Source: JABGQS01 sp963666505 (GTDB lineage: Bacteria > Bacillota > Clostridia > Christensenellales > SZUA-584). Taken from it: a stretch of 64,000 nt of DNA. The translations under genes and the position numbers were made by a program. Under the pieces are notes generated by a model. It had not been told where the DNA came from. It searched no databases and saw nothing but the letters and a program-made list of their open reading frames with translations. The DNA is taken from contig CAXXXL010000003.1 in NCBI GenBank assembly GCA_963666505.2, positions 248,001 through 312,000 of the forward strand. The letters are read 5' to 3'. Positions 8,235 to 15,753 of the stretch are shown piece by piece. The stretch's first letter is position 1; each line of letters starts with the position of its first letter.

Positions 8235-8936
8235 CTAGAAATGCAGCCGCTTTTCAAATTCCATTTTGAATTTTTTGTTGTTGTCTAAAAGTATCAGCAG
8301 CGCAGCGACGGACAGACAAGGAGCGGTAACGAACCAGCACCAGAACAGCGAGACTGCACCCGTGTTGTAAAGGTCGATAAGGATCTCCAGCCCCGGTATC
8401 ATGATACCGATGCTTATGGATATGGCGGCAGCAATGCCAAGCCCGCTTAGCCCCAGAAGGCGGGAAATTCCGATAACCGCAAGGGCGCTTACAAGCAGGT
8501 ATGCGCATATTGGAAGCGCAATCGGGAAAAGCCAGACTCTTCCGCCGACGGCGGCTTCTATGGTTGAAAGGAAAACCACGATGGCTGCAATGTCTATAAT
8601 CAACTTCTTTATTATGCTGAACTTTTTAAAGTATAATGCAGATGTGCTGAGCACCCATAATAGGGAAACGCTTGCTACAACGTAGAGTGACCACGAGAGG
8701 TGTTTTGTTACAAGCAGGTCGCTGAGAATGCAGGTTATTATTGGAACAGCAAGAAGCACGCTTATGAACTTTATCCAGAAAAGTCTGTCCTTTTTCTTGA
8801 ACTCGTCCCTCGCTTTCGGATAGGTCTTCTTTTCTTCCTGCTGAGGTACAAGAGGGTTTATCACGATAACGCCGCAGAGCGGGCACTTCTTTTGAGCGGC
8901 TTCAAGCTCTACGCCGCAGTTTACACAGTATGACAC
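8235..8936 (-). CDS. Zinc-ribbon integral membrane protein (DUF6320-like)
   Basis: 233 residues from a GTG at 8936, chosen because AGGGAG sits 8 bases upstream inside the end of the preceding gene. Residues 2-20 are a zinc ribbon (YCVNCG, then KKCPLCG). A short charged linker is followed by about six membrane segments. The arrangement matches DUF6320-type proteins. The preceding acyltransferase gene stops at 8942, so the two are probably translationally coupled. This points to a membrane partner for the acyltransferase, but the function is unknown. Confidence 0.72.
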   Translation of the reverse strand: MSYCVNCGVELEAAQKKCPLCGVIVINPLVPQQEEKKTYPKARDEFKKKDRLFWIKFISVLLAVPIITCILSDLLVTKHLSWSLYVVASVSLLWVLSTSALYFKKFSIIKKLIIDIAAIVVFLSTIEAAVGGRVWLFPIALPICAYLLVSALAVIGISRLLGLSGLGIAAAISISIGIMIPGLEILIDLYNTGAVSLFWCWFVTAPCLSVAALLILLDNNKKFKMEFEKRLHF

Positions 8937-8941
8937 GTTTA

Positions 8942-10216
8942 TCACTCCCTGTTTGTTTCTATTTTTACATGAACGCCTTTTTTGACTAGAAAGGTAAAGA
9001 ACTCTTTTTCCACATGAGTTTCCTGCATTGTGCTTGTAAAACAGATGTTGAGAACATCTTCGTATGTGCATATGCCGCAGCTTACTTTGTTTAGCCGCAA
9101 GGGCCCAAGCATAACATCGAAGCGCTCTATAAACGGCTTCATTTCTTCGGGTACCTGTATAATACCAACGTTGGAGATGGTGCTGGTCATTCGTTTCTCA
9201 CCTGCCAGCGAATATATGAAACTGATAGCAAAGTTTTTAATGAACAGAGGCATCATACGCACAAAAATTGATTTTTCGGCCTTTACGTTTTTAGAAAGCT
9301 TTGCGGTAAGCGTCTTTTTTGTAAGCTCGCTTCTTAAAGTGTGGTGCACTATATGAAGAACCTCTTCAAAGCTGTATTCGCCCCAGTTTGCGTTTAGCTC
9401 CGGGTTGACATAGGAAGAGAAGTTGCGAAGTGTTTTAGAGTCGAAAAACTGACGCAGATTGACCGGGACCGACACAACAACGGGCAGCTTTTTTTTAGGG
9501 TTTTGTTTCTTCTGAATGTTGTAGAGGCAGTATATAAAGGTGCCGGCAAGAAACTCTGTGAAAGATACGTTATAGCTTTTTGCAAGCTCTTTAACTTCGG
9601 AGGCGGAGAGCAGGCCTGTTATTATGCTGAGTGAATGGCCGCTTACTTTAGTACCGGATATCTGATATGCTTTATTTTCCTTCCAGGAACGGGTCGCTTT
9701 TTTATTATAGTTTGTTAGAAAGCTGTCTTCAGTCTCTTCTTCCCGGACTCTTTCGCTGCAGTCGAGAACACCGTATTCTGCGGGGATATCGTGCCCCTGC
9801 AGCTTTAAGTATTGGGCCAGCAGCGTTTTTAAAAAGATAAGACCGCCGTAGCCGTCCGAGAGGGAATGGAAGACTTCGATCGAAATACTCTGTCCATGCG
9901 CTCTTAATCTGAAGAGGTAGCCGCCGCTCTCTTTTCTGTAGAGTTTTATGCACGGGTTTATAACGTCGTCCATTACAAGCGCTCTTTTTGGGTTTTTATC
10001 AAAATAGTACCAAAACAAACCGGCTTTGAGCCTGCACGAAAAAACACCCATGCGTGGCAACGTGATGTCGAGAGCCTTTTGCAGAAGTTCGTTGTCTACT
10101 TGCTCATTAAGTTTTGCAGATACACGGAATACGGCAGTCCAGCGCCTTCTCTTTATCGCTGGATACAGCTTTGCTGCATTATCAAGCTTGTACCATTTTT
10201 TATCCTCACCGGTCAT
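8942..10216 (-). CDS. Condensation-fold acyltransferase (alcohol acetyltransferase/PapA-like)
   Basis: 424 residues. The motif HSLSDG within FHSLSDGYGG is the HxxxDG active site of the chloramphenicol acetyltransferase/condensation superfamily; the His acts as base in acyl transfer. Flanking features (VPVNLRQFF, then FSSYVNPEL) match stand-alone alcohol acetyltransferase-like or PapA-like enzymes. No carrier protein or NRPS domain lies nearby, so a free alcohol or amine on a lipid or glycan is the likelier acceptor. The start has no strong ribosome binding site. It is coupled to the zinc-ribbon membrane gene. Confidence 0.82.
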   Translation of the reverse strand: MTGEDKKWYKLDNAAKLYPAIKRRRWTAVFRVSAKLNEQVDNELLQKALDITLPRMGVFSCRLKAGLFWYYFDKNPKRALVMDDVINPCIKLYRKESGGYLFRLRAHGQSISIEVFHSLSDGYGGLIFLKTLLAQYLKLQGHDIPAEYGVLDCSERVREEETEDSFLTNYNKKATRSWKENKAYQISGTKVSGHSLSIITGLLSASEVKELAKSYNVSFTEFLAGTFIYCLYNIQKKQNPKKKLPVVVSVPVNLRQFFDSKTLRNFSSYVNPELNANWGEYSFEEVLHIVHHTLRSELTKKTLTAKLSKNVKAEKSIFVRMMPLFIKNFAISFIYSLAGEKRMTSTISNVGIIQVPEEMKPFIERFDVMLGPLRLNKVSCGICTYEDVLNICFTSTMQETHVEKEFFTFLVKKGVHVKIETNRE

Positions 10217-10309
10217 GCATAGATAATACTATGATGAGAGCTAAAAAACAATGCCGGAGGAGTTTATTTACAAAGAAACTTAAAACTTTATAATTCAAAA
10301 AAACTGTGG

Positions 10310-10315
10310 TATAAT
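10310..10315 (+). promoter_or_regulatory. Extended -10 promoter before the first Pro-Thr lipoprotein gene
   Basis: TGTGGTATAAT has TATAAT at 10310-10315 with an upstream TG. The -35 is weak (TTTATA at 10287). If used, the leader is about 160 bases. It is A+T-rich and holds no recognised structure. Confidence 0.5.
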
Positions 10316-10479
10316 AAATTTACTTTCTGAGTTATCACATAACATTTGTATAGACTTGCCTTTAAGACAACTTTGCAGTTTGCTTTTTTGATTTTTTAAA
10401 AACCGCATCGTTAGTTTTTATGCATAAGTGTTTGCTTAAATTTAAGTGACAAAAAACAAAATAGAAGGAGGAGATATAT

Positions 10480-11427
10480 ATGTTGGATTGGAAACGTATT
10501 ATATTAGTGATTATTGCTGTTCTGCTGGTTGCTGCTCTTTTTGCCGGATGCAAAAAAGGAATGGAGAAAGAGGGCAGGCAGATAATGGACCAGATAGCGG
10601 ATGAACTTATCGAAGAAGGCAAAGCTACACCGGAACCGACACCAACGCCCACACCGGAACCGACACCAACGCCCACACCGGAAAAAACGCCAACGCCCAC
10701 ACCGATGAAAACGGGGCTGCGTTTTTCAGACGAAGTGGAAAAACAGCTAGATAAGCTTTGGTTTGGCTCGAACACCGGGCTTGATGCTTTTGACTCGGAC
10801 TACGCTGTCTTCTGCGATAAGGGAGCCGACGGTACGAATTTCATTAAATTTAAGTTTCACTCTGCGGATACTCAGGAGAAGATACAGGAGGAATATGGCA
10901 GGAGCTTGTTTGGAGATGCCCTAGATTCGCTTAGCCACTATGGAGAGTTTGTGGGCGAAACGGACGAAAACGGCGACCCGCTTATGATAACATTTAATAT
11001 ACAGCCAAATGCAGACGGATATTATGTGTATGTAGAGGCTATGCCATCTATGCCGATTCCGTTGGTGGACGAAGTTCTTGATCAGTATTGGCCGGCAAAC
11101 GGTATAGTAAACGAACAGATCACGGACGATATGATAATGTATGAAGGATTTGGTTTCGATACAAAGAACGGTGGCTCGGCTATGTATAAGATGTGGAACA
11201 TAGGCTGTCCGGATATTACTGCGGAGATTTTTGCGTGGTATGAAGAGCATTATAAAGACGAACCGGGATATGTGAAATCTGAAGATATTCCGCTTGTTCC
11301 GAGGATATCATTTACTTATGATTTATTTGGAAGCGGCGAAAAGAAGATTGAATGTAAAGCGTCGGTGGATGCATTCCTGGAACCTGGATACATCAGGCTG
11401 TGGTTTACGAATGATATAGATTTTTAA
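10480..11427 (+). CDS. Lipoprotein with Pro-Thr linker, function unknown
   Basis: 315 residues beginning with a lipoprotein signal (lipobox VAALFAGC). Residues about 48-76 form a PEPTPTPT-type extended linker encoded by a 24-bp repeat. The rest is a soluble domain of roughly 230 residues that I do not recognise. GGAGGAG lies 9 bases before the ATG. It is flanked by its own leader and terminator. The linker suggests the domain is held away from the membrane, through the wall. It is the first of three consecutive, dissimilar lipoprotein genes. Confidence 0.82.
   Translation: MLDWKRIILVIIAVLLVAALFAGCKKGMEKEGRQIMDQIADELIEEGKATPEPTPTPTPEPTPTPTPEKTPTPTPMKTGLRFSDEVEKQLDKLWFGSNTGLDAFDSDYAVFCDKGADGTNFIKFKFHSADTQEKIQEEYGRSLFGDALDSLSHYGEFVGETDENGDPLMITFNIQPNADGYYVYVEAMPSMPIPLVDEVLDQYWPANGIVNEQITDDMIMYEGFGFDTKNGGSAMYKMWNIGCPDITAEIFAWYEEHYKDEPGYVKSEDIPLVPRISFTYDLFGSGEKKIECKASVDAFLEPGYIRLWFTNDIDF
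10626..10703 (+). repeat. 24-bp coding repeat (Pro-Thr linker)
   Basis: The unit beginning ACACCGGAACCGACACC repeats about three times, the third with changes. It encodes the Pro-Thr-Glu linker of the lipoprotein at 10480. Copy number is likely to vary between strains. Confidence 0.85.
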
Positions 11428-11440
11428 GTCCGGCAAAATA

Positions 11441-11476
11441 AACAGCTCTGTGTATTTATATGCGGGGCTGTTTTTT
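11441..11476 (+). terminator. Terminator after the Pro-Thr lipoprotein gene
   Basis: AACAGCTC pairs with GGGCTGTT (one wobble) around a 16-base loop, followed by six T residues. Confidence 0.75.
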
Positions 11477-11589
11477 ATTAAGTAACTTTATCACATAAAA
11501 AAGTCTGGGTTTGTGCTATTATATATTTGATTAAAAAAGACATCATTGAGCAGACATCTTCAAACGGTTTTTAAGAAGGTGAGAGAGTT

Positions 11590-12201
11590 ATGAAAAAGAT
11601 GATGCTGATAGCTACAGCATTAGTTGCTGTTTTATATATATTTACGGGTTGTGCGGACAGCGGCATACAGACGCCGGCGGAGCAAACTCTAGAGGTTAAA
11701 GCCACGCCGGAGGTATCGGAAGAACCGCTGTTCACACTGTCTCCCGTTCCAGCACCGGAGCAGCCACAGCAGCCGGAGCAGGGGATGTATTCGAGCTATG
11801 CCTATATGCGGAGTTTCGACCCGCAAAGCGGCATCGCCCAGTTCGACTATTTTGATGTGCTCACCGGCAGCGAAGCGGTAAACTATCTTATTAACTGTGA
11901 AGGATATTGCAGCCTCGTTGCGCAGGAAGAGGTAGCCAAATATGAGCAAACCGATTTCCTGGAAGTTAATACGGATGGCGCACTTTGGGGTATAGACTTG
12001 AACAAGACGTATATAAAGCTATTGTATGATGTGAACGGCAGCTTTGCAGAGCCGGCAGAGGAGACCTCAATTGAAGATTTTACTTCGCTTTGGAATGCTG
12101 ACAAGAGCCTGCTGATTCAGAAGTATTTTTATTATATAACTGTAGACGAAGCGACAGGACAGGCGGACAGTATAGAGCAGATTGCAGGGTTTGAAAAATA
12201 G
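11590..12201 (+). CDS. Lipoprotein, function unknown
   Basis: 203 residues with a lipoprotein signal (lipobox VLYIFTGC). A Pro/Glu-rich spacer runs to about residue 60, followed by a mixed domain (SSYAYMRSFDPQSGIAQFDY, then WGIDLNKTYIKLLYDVNG). I do not recognise a family. A GAGAG-type ribosome binding site precedes the ATG. The next lipoprotein gene starts 68 bases downstream. Confidence 0.8.
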   Translation: MKKMMLIATALVAVLYIFTGCADSGIQTPAEQTLEVKATPEVSEEPLFTLSPVPAPEQPQQPEQGMYSSYAYMRSFDPQSGIAQFDYFDVLTGSEAVNYLINCEGYCSLVAQEEVAKYEQTDFLEVNTDGALWGIDLNKTYIKLLYDVNGSFAEPAEETSIEDFTSLWNADKSLLIQKYFYYITVDEATGQADSIEQIAGFEK

Positions 12202-12269
12202 CGCATAGGCGGAACTTTTGGATGCTTGTCTTCGTCTTTATATAAAAGAGGCCTGCAAAGGAGGACATT

Positions 12270-13217
12270 ATGAAAAAAATAATTTTAGTAGCTTTAGCAG
12301 CGGTATTGATTACCGGTGCTTTTGCAGCGTGTGCAGCAGACGGCGGCACGCAGGATGAAGTTAGAACTCAGGATATCAAAGCGATCATTGAAACGGCGGG
12401 AGAAAACAGTCTGCTGGTTCAGCCGCTTGAAGGGCTTGACTCAATTGATGTTATCTATCTGAACTTCAGTGAAGATACAAAGCTCAATGTTTCAAAAGAT
12501 GCACCGCTTGAGCCGGGCACAATAGTTTATGCGGTTGTGGGGACGGAAATAATGGAGAGCTATCCGCCGCAGGTTAGGCTTGTTGAAATAACCAAGACAG
12601 AAATCGACCCGGACATAACGCTGAAGCCTTCAGACAGCGGCGAGGACACGCAGCTTGCGCCGGACGATTATCTTACCGGTAAGGTGACGGCCATCTTCGG
12701 CAACAAGTATACGATAGAAGTATTAGGCTCTAATGTGTATCAGGGAGAGATAACGATGACTATTCCTGATGAAGTGCTGGATGCGGATAAACCAATTGAG
12801 CAAGGGTATCTAATAGGCGTATATTTTGAGATGGACAGCGAACCGGTTACTGCGACTAGGATAGTGTTCAGCGAACCTGACCAGACAATTGAGCTTGATG
12901 ACAGAGAGATGATAAGCGGATACCTCGGCGGCGAGTTTCCGCAAGCGGTCTATTATATGTCGGACGAGCATATCGATGCTCAGGCAGGCGTGATGTTTGC
13001 AATCGGTTTGGAAGAGAACTGCGAGAGTTCATGGACGCTGCAGGAGCAGGACGGCGTGACGCTCGTTGCCAATGGTGCTGCTGAGACTAGGGAAGACGGA
13101 TCGTTTACCGACTATTTCGGGGTAGTCATCGAAGCACCGGGCAGCTATACGCTGATGTTTTTAAACGAGACGGCGGACGGAAATTTTGATTTCTCGTTCG
13201 ACGTGACTGTAGAATAA
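12270..13217 (+). CDS. Lipoprotein, function unknown
   Basis: 315 residues with a lipoprotein signal ending GAFAACAAD, so Cys20 or nearby is the lipid site. AAAGGAGG precedes the ATG. The mature part has two or three beta-rich segments (IKAIIETAGENSLLVQPLEG, later DYLTGKVTAIFGNKYTIEVL) that look like internal repeats of an OB-like or beta-barrel unit, and ends in a predicted all-beta domain. No family is recognised. Its terminator has been split by the IS that follows. Confidence 0.8.
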   Translation: MKKIILVALAAVLITGAFAACAADGGTQDEVRTQDIKAIIETAGENSLLVQPLEGLDSIDVIYLNFSEDTKLNVSKDAPLEPGTIVYAVVGTEIMESYPPQVRLVEITKTEIDPDITLKPSDSGEDTQLAPDDYLTGKVTAIFGNKYTIEVLGSNVYQGEITMTIPDEVLDADKPIEQGYLIGVYFEMDSEPVTATRIVFSEPDQTIELDDREMISGYLGGEFPQAVYYMSDEHIDAQAGVMFAIGLEENCESSWTLQEQDGVTLVANGAAETREDGSFTDYFGVVIEAPGSYTLMFLNETADGNFDFSFDVTVE

Positions 13218-13236
13218 AACAAGACAGGCATACTAT

Positions 13237-13253
13237 AAAAGCCCCTTTAAACA
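13237..13253 (+). terminator. Left half of a terminator split by the IS
   Basis: AAAAGCCCCT plus TTAAACA here, and TTAAACA plus GGGGCTTTTTT at 14938-14955, rejoin (one TTAAACA removed) into a perfect 10-bp terminator stem, AAAAGCCCCT/AGGGGCTTTT. The IS lies in the loop. TTAAACA at 13247-13253 is the left target duplication. Confidence 0.85.
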
Positions 13254-13263
13254 GAGGGCACTG

Positions 13264-13298
13264 AAAAAGTCCAATTGTGAATAACGAAAGGACTTTTT
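13264..13298 (+). terminator. Hairpin inside the left end of IS copy 1
   Basis: AAAAAGTCC (13264-13272) pairs with GGACTTTTT (13290-13298). It is placed to stop transcription entering the element from outside. The same hairpin is at 42174-42208 in copy 2. Confidence 0.75.
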
Positions 13299-13351
13299 AT
13301 CATATTTATGGTATAATTATGCATATAAACAGGAAGCAAGGATGTGATAAA

Positions 13352-14884
13352 ATGCTCAGGAATGAAGTTCAGATCAAGCTATCACTATATCGTGGATTGT
13401 ATAATATCATTGTACCCAAAAACCATTTACTGCGAAAGATCAAAGATAACATAGACTTCAGCTTTGTAAACCCGATGTTGAGGGAAAGCTACTGTGAACA
13501 CTACGGGCGTCCGGCAAAGGAGCCGGAGATGATGTTCAAACTGCTATTTTTGAAAAGGCTGTATGATTTGTCGGATGAGGCATTGATACAAAATGCGGCA
13601 GTCAATATGGCATACAAATACTTTCTGGATTTAGACCCGGAAGATGGCATGATTGACTCAAGCCTGCTGACAAAATTCCGTAAAACGAGGATCACAGAAG
13701 ATATACTGGAGGAAATGCTTAAAGAGACGATCACCCAGGCGATACAAAAAGGGCTGATCAAATCCACGGCAATAATCGTGGATTCTACCCATACCAAAGC
13801 TTCCGCAAGGCCATCCACACCTACTCAGATATTACGGGGGCTAAGCAAACAACTGCGCAAGGAAATATATAAGAGCATGTATGATCTGTCCGTGAAATTC
13901 CCAGAGAAACCATTGGAAACAGCAGATTTGGAAGAAGAGATTAAATATACGCAACAGCTTCTCGAGAATATTGGCGAAGATATCCTAGGCAGTGGTCAGC
14001 CAAAAATCCAAAAGCTCTACGCCCATATCAAGGAATTGTTAGAAAGCGATCGTATCCGGGGAATCCAGTCAAAGCATGATGAGGATGCCAGATTCGGCCA
14101 CAAGAGCGCCACATCTACCTTCTTTGGATACAAGAATCATATCGCCATGACAGAAGAGAGTTTGATTACAGGCATAGGCGTTACAAGCGGAGAAGTATCC
14201 GACGGTTATATGCTAAAATCTCTGCTTGAGCAGTCAAAAAGCAATGGCATTGAAGTCAAGGAAATACTCGGCGATACAGCATATTCAAGTATAGATAACA
14301 TTAAATATTGTGACGGGGAGAAAATTACTCTGATTGCAAAATCCAATCCCGTTATCGCAAATGCGGCTGAACCTAAAAATGACGGTTTTGAATACAATAA
14401 GGATGCAGGACTGATGCAATGTCCAGCGGGAGAGCTGGCCAAGAAGGTGCATAAACGTCAGGGCAAATACGATAATAAATATTTCATTTACGACTTCAAC
14501 AGAAACACATGTCAACAGTGTCCATATGCGGACAAATGTAGAGTTGGCCAATCAAAGACCAAGACTTACTGTGTCACCATCACAAGTCAACGGAACCGGG
14601 AACGTTTAGATTTTGAGAAGAGCGAATATTTCAACGAACGTTTAAGAATCCGATACCGAATTGAGGAGAAGAACGGAGAACTTAAACAGGCTCACGGTCT
14701 CAGAACAGCTGAATCCACGGGTCTTTCCGCCATGCGATTACAAGCTTACTTTACAGCTTTTGCAGTGAATATCAAGAGAATCATTAAATTGATGGGTAAA
14801 GATGAGCTTTTGGGCCCAACCCATCCGGCTTATCATGAAAAGTACGGAGATTTTTATAATTCATATCTTTTCTGTTACGCATAA
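13352..14884 (+). CDS. IS1182-family transposase (copy 1)
   Basis: 510 residues from the ATG at 13352, which has AAGGATG 7 bases upstream and a TATAAT at 13312-13317. Longer in-frame starts would overlap the end hairpin. The N-terminal domain (SFVNPMLRESYCEHYGRPAK, then KLLFLKRLYDLSDE) is DUF772-like. DDE residues are Asp in IIVDSTHTKAS, Asp in ILGDTAYSS and Glu in RIEEKNGELKQAHGL. A cysteine cluster CQQCPYADKC lies between the last two. The gene appears intact. Confidence 0.95.
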   Translation: MLRNEVQIKLSLYRGLYNIIVPKNHLLRKIKDNIDFSFVNPMLRESYCEHYGRPAKEPEMMFKLLFLKRLYDLSDEALIQNAAVNMAYKYFLDLDPEDGMIDSSLLTKFRKTRITEDILEEMLKETITQAIQKGLIKSTAIIVDSTHTKASARPSTPTQILRGLSKQLRKEIYKSMYDLSVKFPEKPLETADLEEEIKYTQQLLENIGEDILGSGQPKIQKLYAHIKELLESDRIRGIQSKHDEDARFGHKSATSTFFGYKNHIAMTEESLITGIGVTSGEVSDGYMLKSLLEQSKSNGIEVKEILGDTAYSSIDNIKYCDGEKITLIAKSNPVIANAAEPKNDGFEYNKDAGLMQCPAGELAKKVHKRQGKYDNKYFIYDFNRNTCQQCPYADKCRVGQSKTKTYCVTITSQRNRERLDFEKSEYFNERLRIRYRIEEKNGELKQAHGLRTAESTGLSAMRLQAYFTAFAVNIKRIIKLMGKDELLGPTHPAYHEKYGDFYNSYLFCYA

Positions 14885-14892
14885 ATATACGA

Positions 14893-14927
14893 AAAAATCA
14901 CTGGCCCGTCTGGAAACAGTGATTTTT
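14893..14927 (+). terminator. Hairpin inside the right end of IS copy 1
   Basis: AAAAATCACTG pairs with CAGTGATTTTT in a perfect 11-bp stem just after the transposase stop. It should end the transposase transcript and is symmetric enough to act on both strands. Confidence 0.8.
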
Positions 14928-14967
14928 CAGTGCCCTCTTAAACAGGGGCTTTTTTGATATCGTACAA

Positions 14968-15025
14968 ACTGGTATAGACCAGTAAAAGGTGCCGCTGTAT
15001 AAAGGAAAAACGGTGGTATAGACCA
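14968..15025. promoter_or_regulatory. Pair of GntR-type (NagR/dre-like) operators
   Basis: ACTGGTATAGACCAGT (14968-14983) and TGGTATAGACCA (15014-15025) are nearly identical palindromes 44 bp apart centre to centre, about four helical turns. TGGTATAGACCA resembles the sites of HutC/GntR regulators such as NagR and DasR. AAGAGGAC and ATG follow at 15030-15043, but that frame stops after five codons. No gene lies immediately downstream, so the sites look orphaned. Confidence 0.6.
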
Positions 15026-15070
15026 GTTTTAAGAGGACATTATGCTATTTTGTTATTAAACTATGCGGAA

Positions 15071-15118
15071 ACTACAGAATGAAAAAGATTTTTCGGCTTC
15101 GCTCAGAACGACAATAAA
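15071..15118. repeat. Dispersed intergenic repeat of the TTCTGAGCGAAGC type
   Basis: On the minus strand this reads TTGTCGTTCTGAGCGAAGC followed by CGAAAAATCTTTTTC. It resembles a short sequence (TCATTCTGAGCGAAGCGAAG) found between genes in many Firmicutes. Function is unknown. It directly precedes the 93-bp tandem array. Confidence 0.5.
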
Positions 15119-15154
15119 ATTGTTTTGGTAGAATAAAAAGAAAAAGCAGGCTGC

Positions 15155-15625
15155 GCCTGCGCAATAGCATAGGCTTACGAAGAAACTGCGCAGGAAGATT
15201 GCTGCCAGCATGCTCTAAGATATTTTGCGAAAAGAGAACAGGCGAACGCCTGCGCAATAGCATAGGCTTACGAAGAAACTGCGCAGGAAAACTGCTGCCA
15301 GCATGCTCTAAGATGTTTTGCAAAAAGAGAACAGGCGAACGCCTGCGCAATAGCATAGGCTTACGAAGAAACTGCGCAGGAAGATTGCGGCCAGCATGCT
15401 CTAAGATATTTTGCGAAAAGAAAACAGGCGAACGCCTGCGCAATAGCATAGGCTTACGAAGAAACTGCGCAGGAAAACTGCTGCCAGCATGCTCTAAGAT
15501 GTTTTGCAAAAAGAGAACAGGCGAACGCCTGCGCAATAGCATAGGCTTACGAAGAAACTGCGCAGGAAGACTGCGGCCAGCATGCTCTAAGATATTTTGC
15601 GAAAAGAAAACAGGCGAACGCCTGC
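15155..15625. repeat. Five-copy 93-bp tandem repeat
   Basis: Units start at 15155, 15248, 15341, 15434 and 15527, with six bases of a sixth at 15620. Each unit holds an 8-bp inverted repeat (CCTGCGCA and TGCGCAGG about 24 bases apart). Every unit junction carries the palindrome CAGGCGAACGCCTG. Copies 1, 3 and 5 share AGATATTTTGCGAAAAG, while 2 and 4 share AGATGTTTTGCAAAAAG, giving a 186-bp higher-order period. 93 is divisible by three, so long open frames run through on both strands; I do not consider them genes. Confidence 0.95.
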
Positions 15626-15629
15626 TGGA

Positions 15630-15658
15630 TTGAAGTAAAGTTTTTAATATGGTAAAAT
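15630..15658 (+). promoter_or_regulatory. Promoter of the sulfatase-maturase operon
   Basis: TTGAAG (15630-15635), a 17-base spacer and TAAAAT (15653-15658) with an upstream TGG. It starts right after the 93-bp array. Confidence 0.65.
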
Positions 15659-15753
15659 CACTAAAGGCAAATATCATTACAATTCATTTTTTAGCGGAAA
15701 GCAGGCTTTTTATAAAGCTGTTAGAGAAACAACCAACTTTTTGGAGGTGCTTC

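Larger units (their letters stand above)
13254..14937 (+). mobile_element. IS1182-family insertion sequence, copy 1
   Basis: The element is 1684 bp with perfect 15-bp terminal inverted repeats, GAGGGCACTGAAAAA (13254-13268) and its complement (14923-14937). A 7-bp target duplication TTAAACA flanks it (13247-13253 and 14938-14944). Hairpins with T runs lie just inside both ends. The second copy at 42164-43847 has the same length, and I saw no difference in reading. Recent movement is inferred. Confidence 0.95.

Noticed and set aside
13277..13351. Longer transposase start at GTG 13277
   Set aside because: It would place coding sequence through the end hairpin and the transposase promoter; ATG 13352 has a proper ribosome binding site.
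12270..14955. A composite transposon formed by the two IS copies
   Set aside because: The copies are 28.9 kb apart in the same orientation, flanking mostly housekeeping genes (pyrG, glnS, gltX, fhs), and each has its own target duplication, so they moved separately.
15155..15625. CRISPR array
   Set aside because: The whole 93-bp unit repeats; there are no unique spacers and no cas genes.
15072..15677. A 201-codon minus-strand frame through the 93-bp array (and a 144-codon plus-strand one)
   Set aside because: Unit length divisible by three keeps frames open on both strands. Differences between units change residues, and there is no ribosome binding site.
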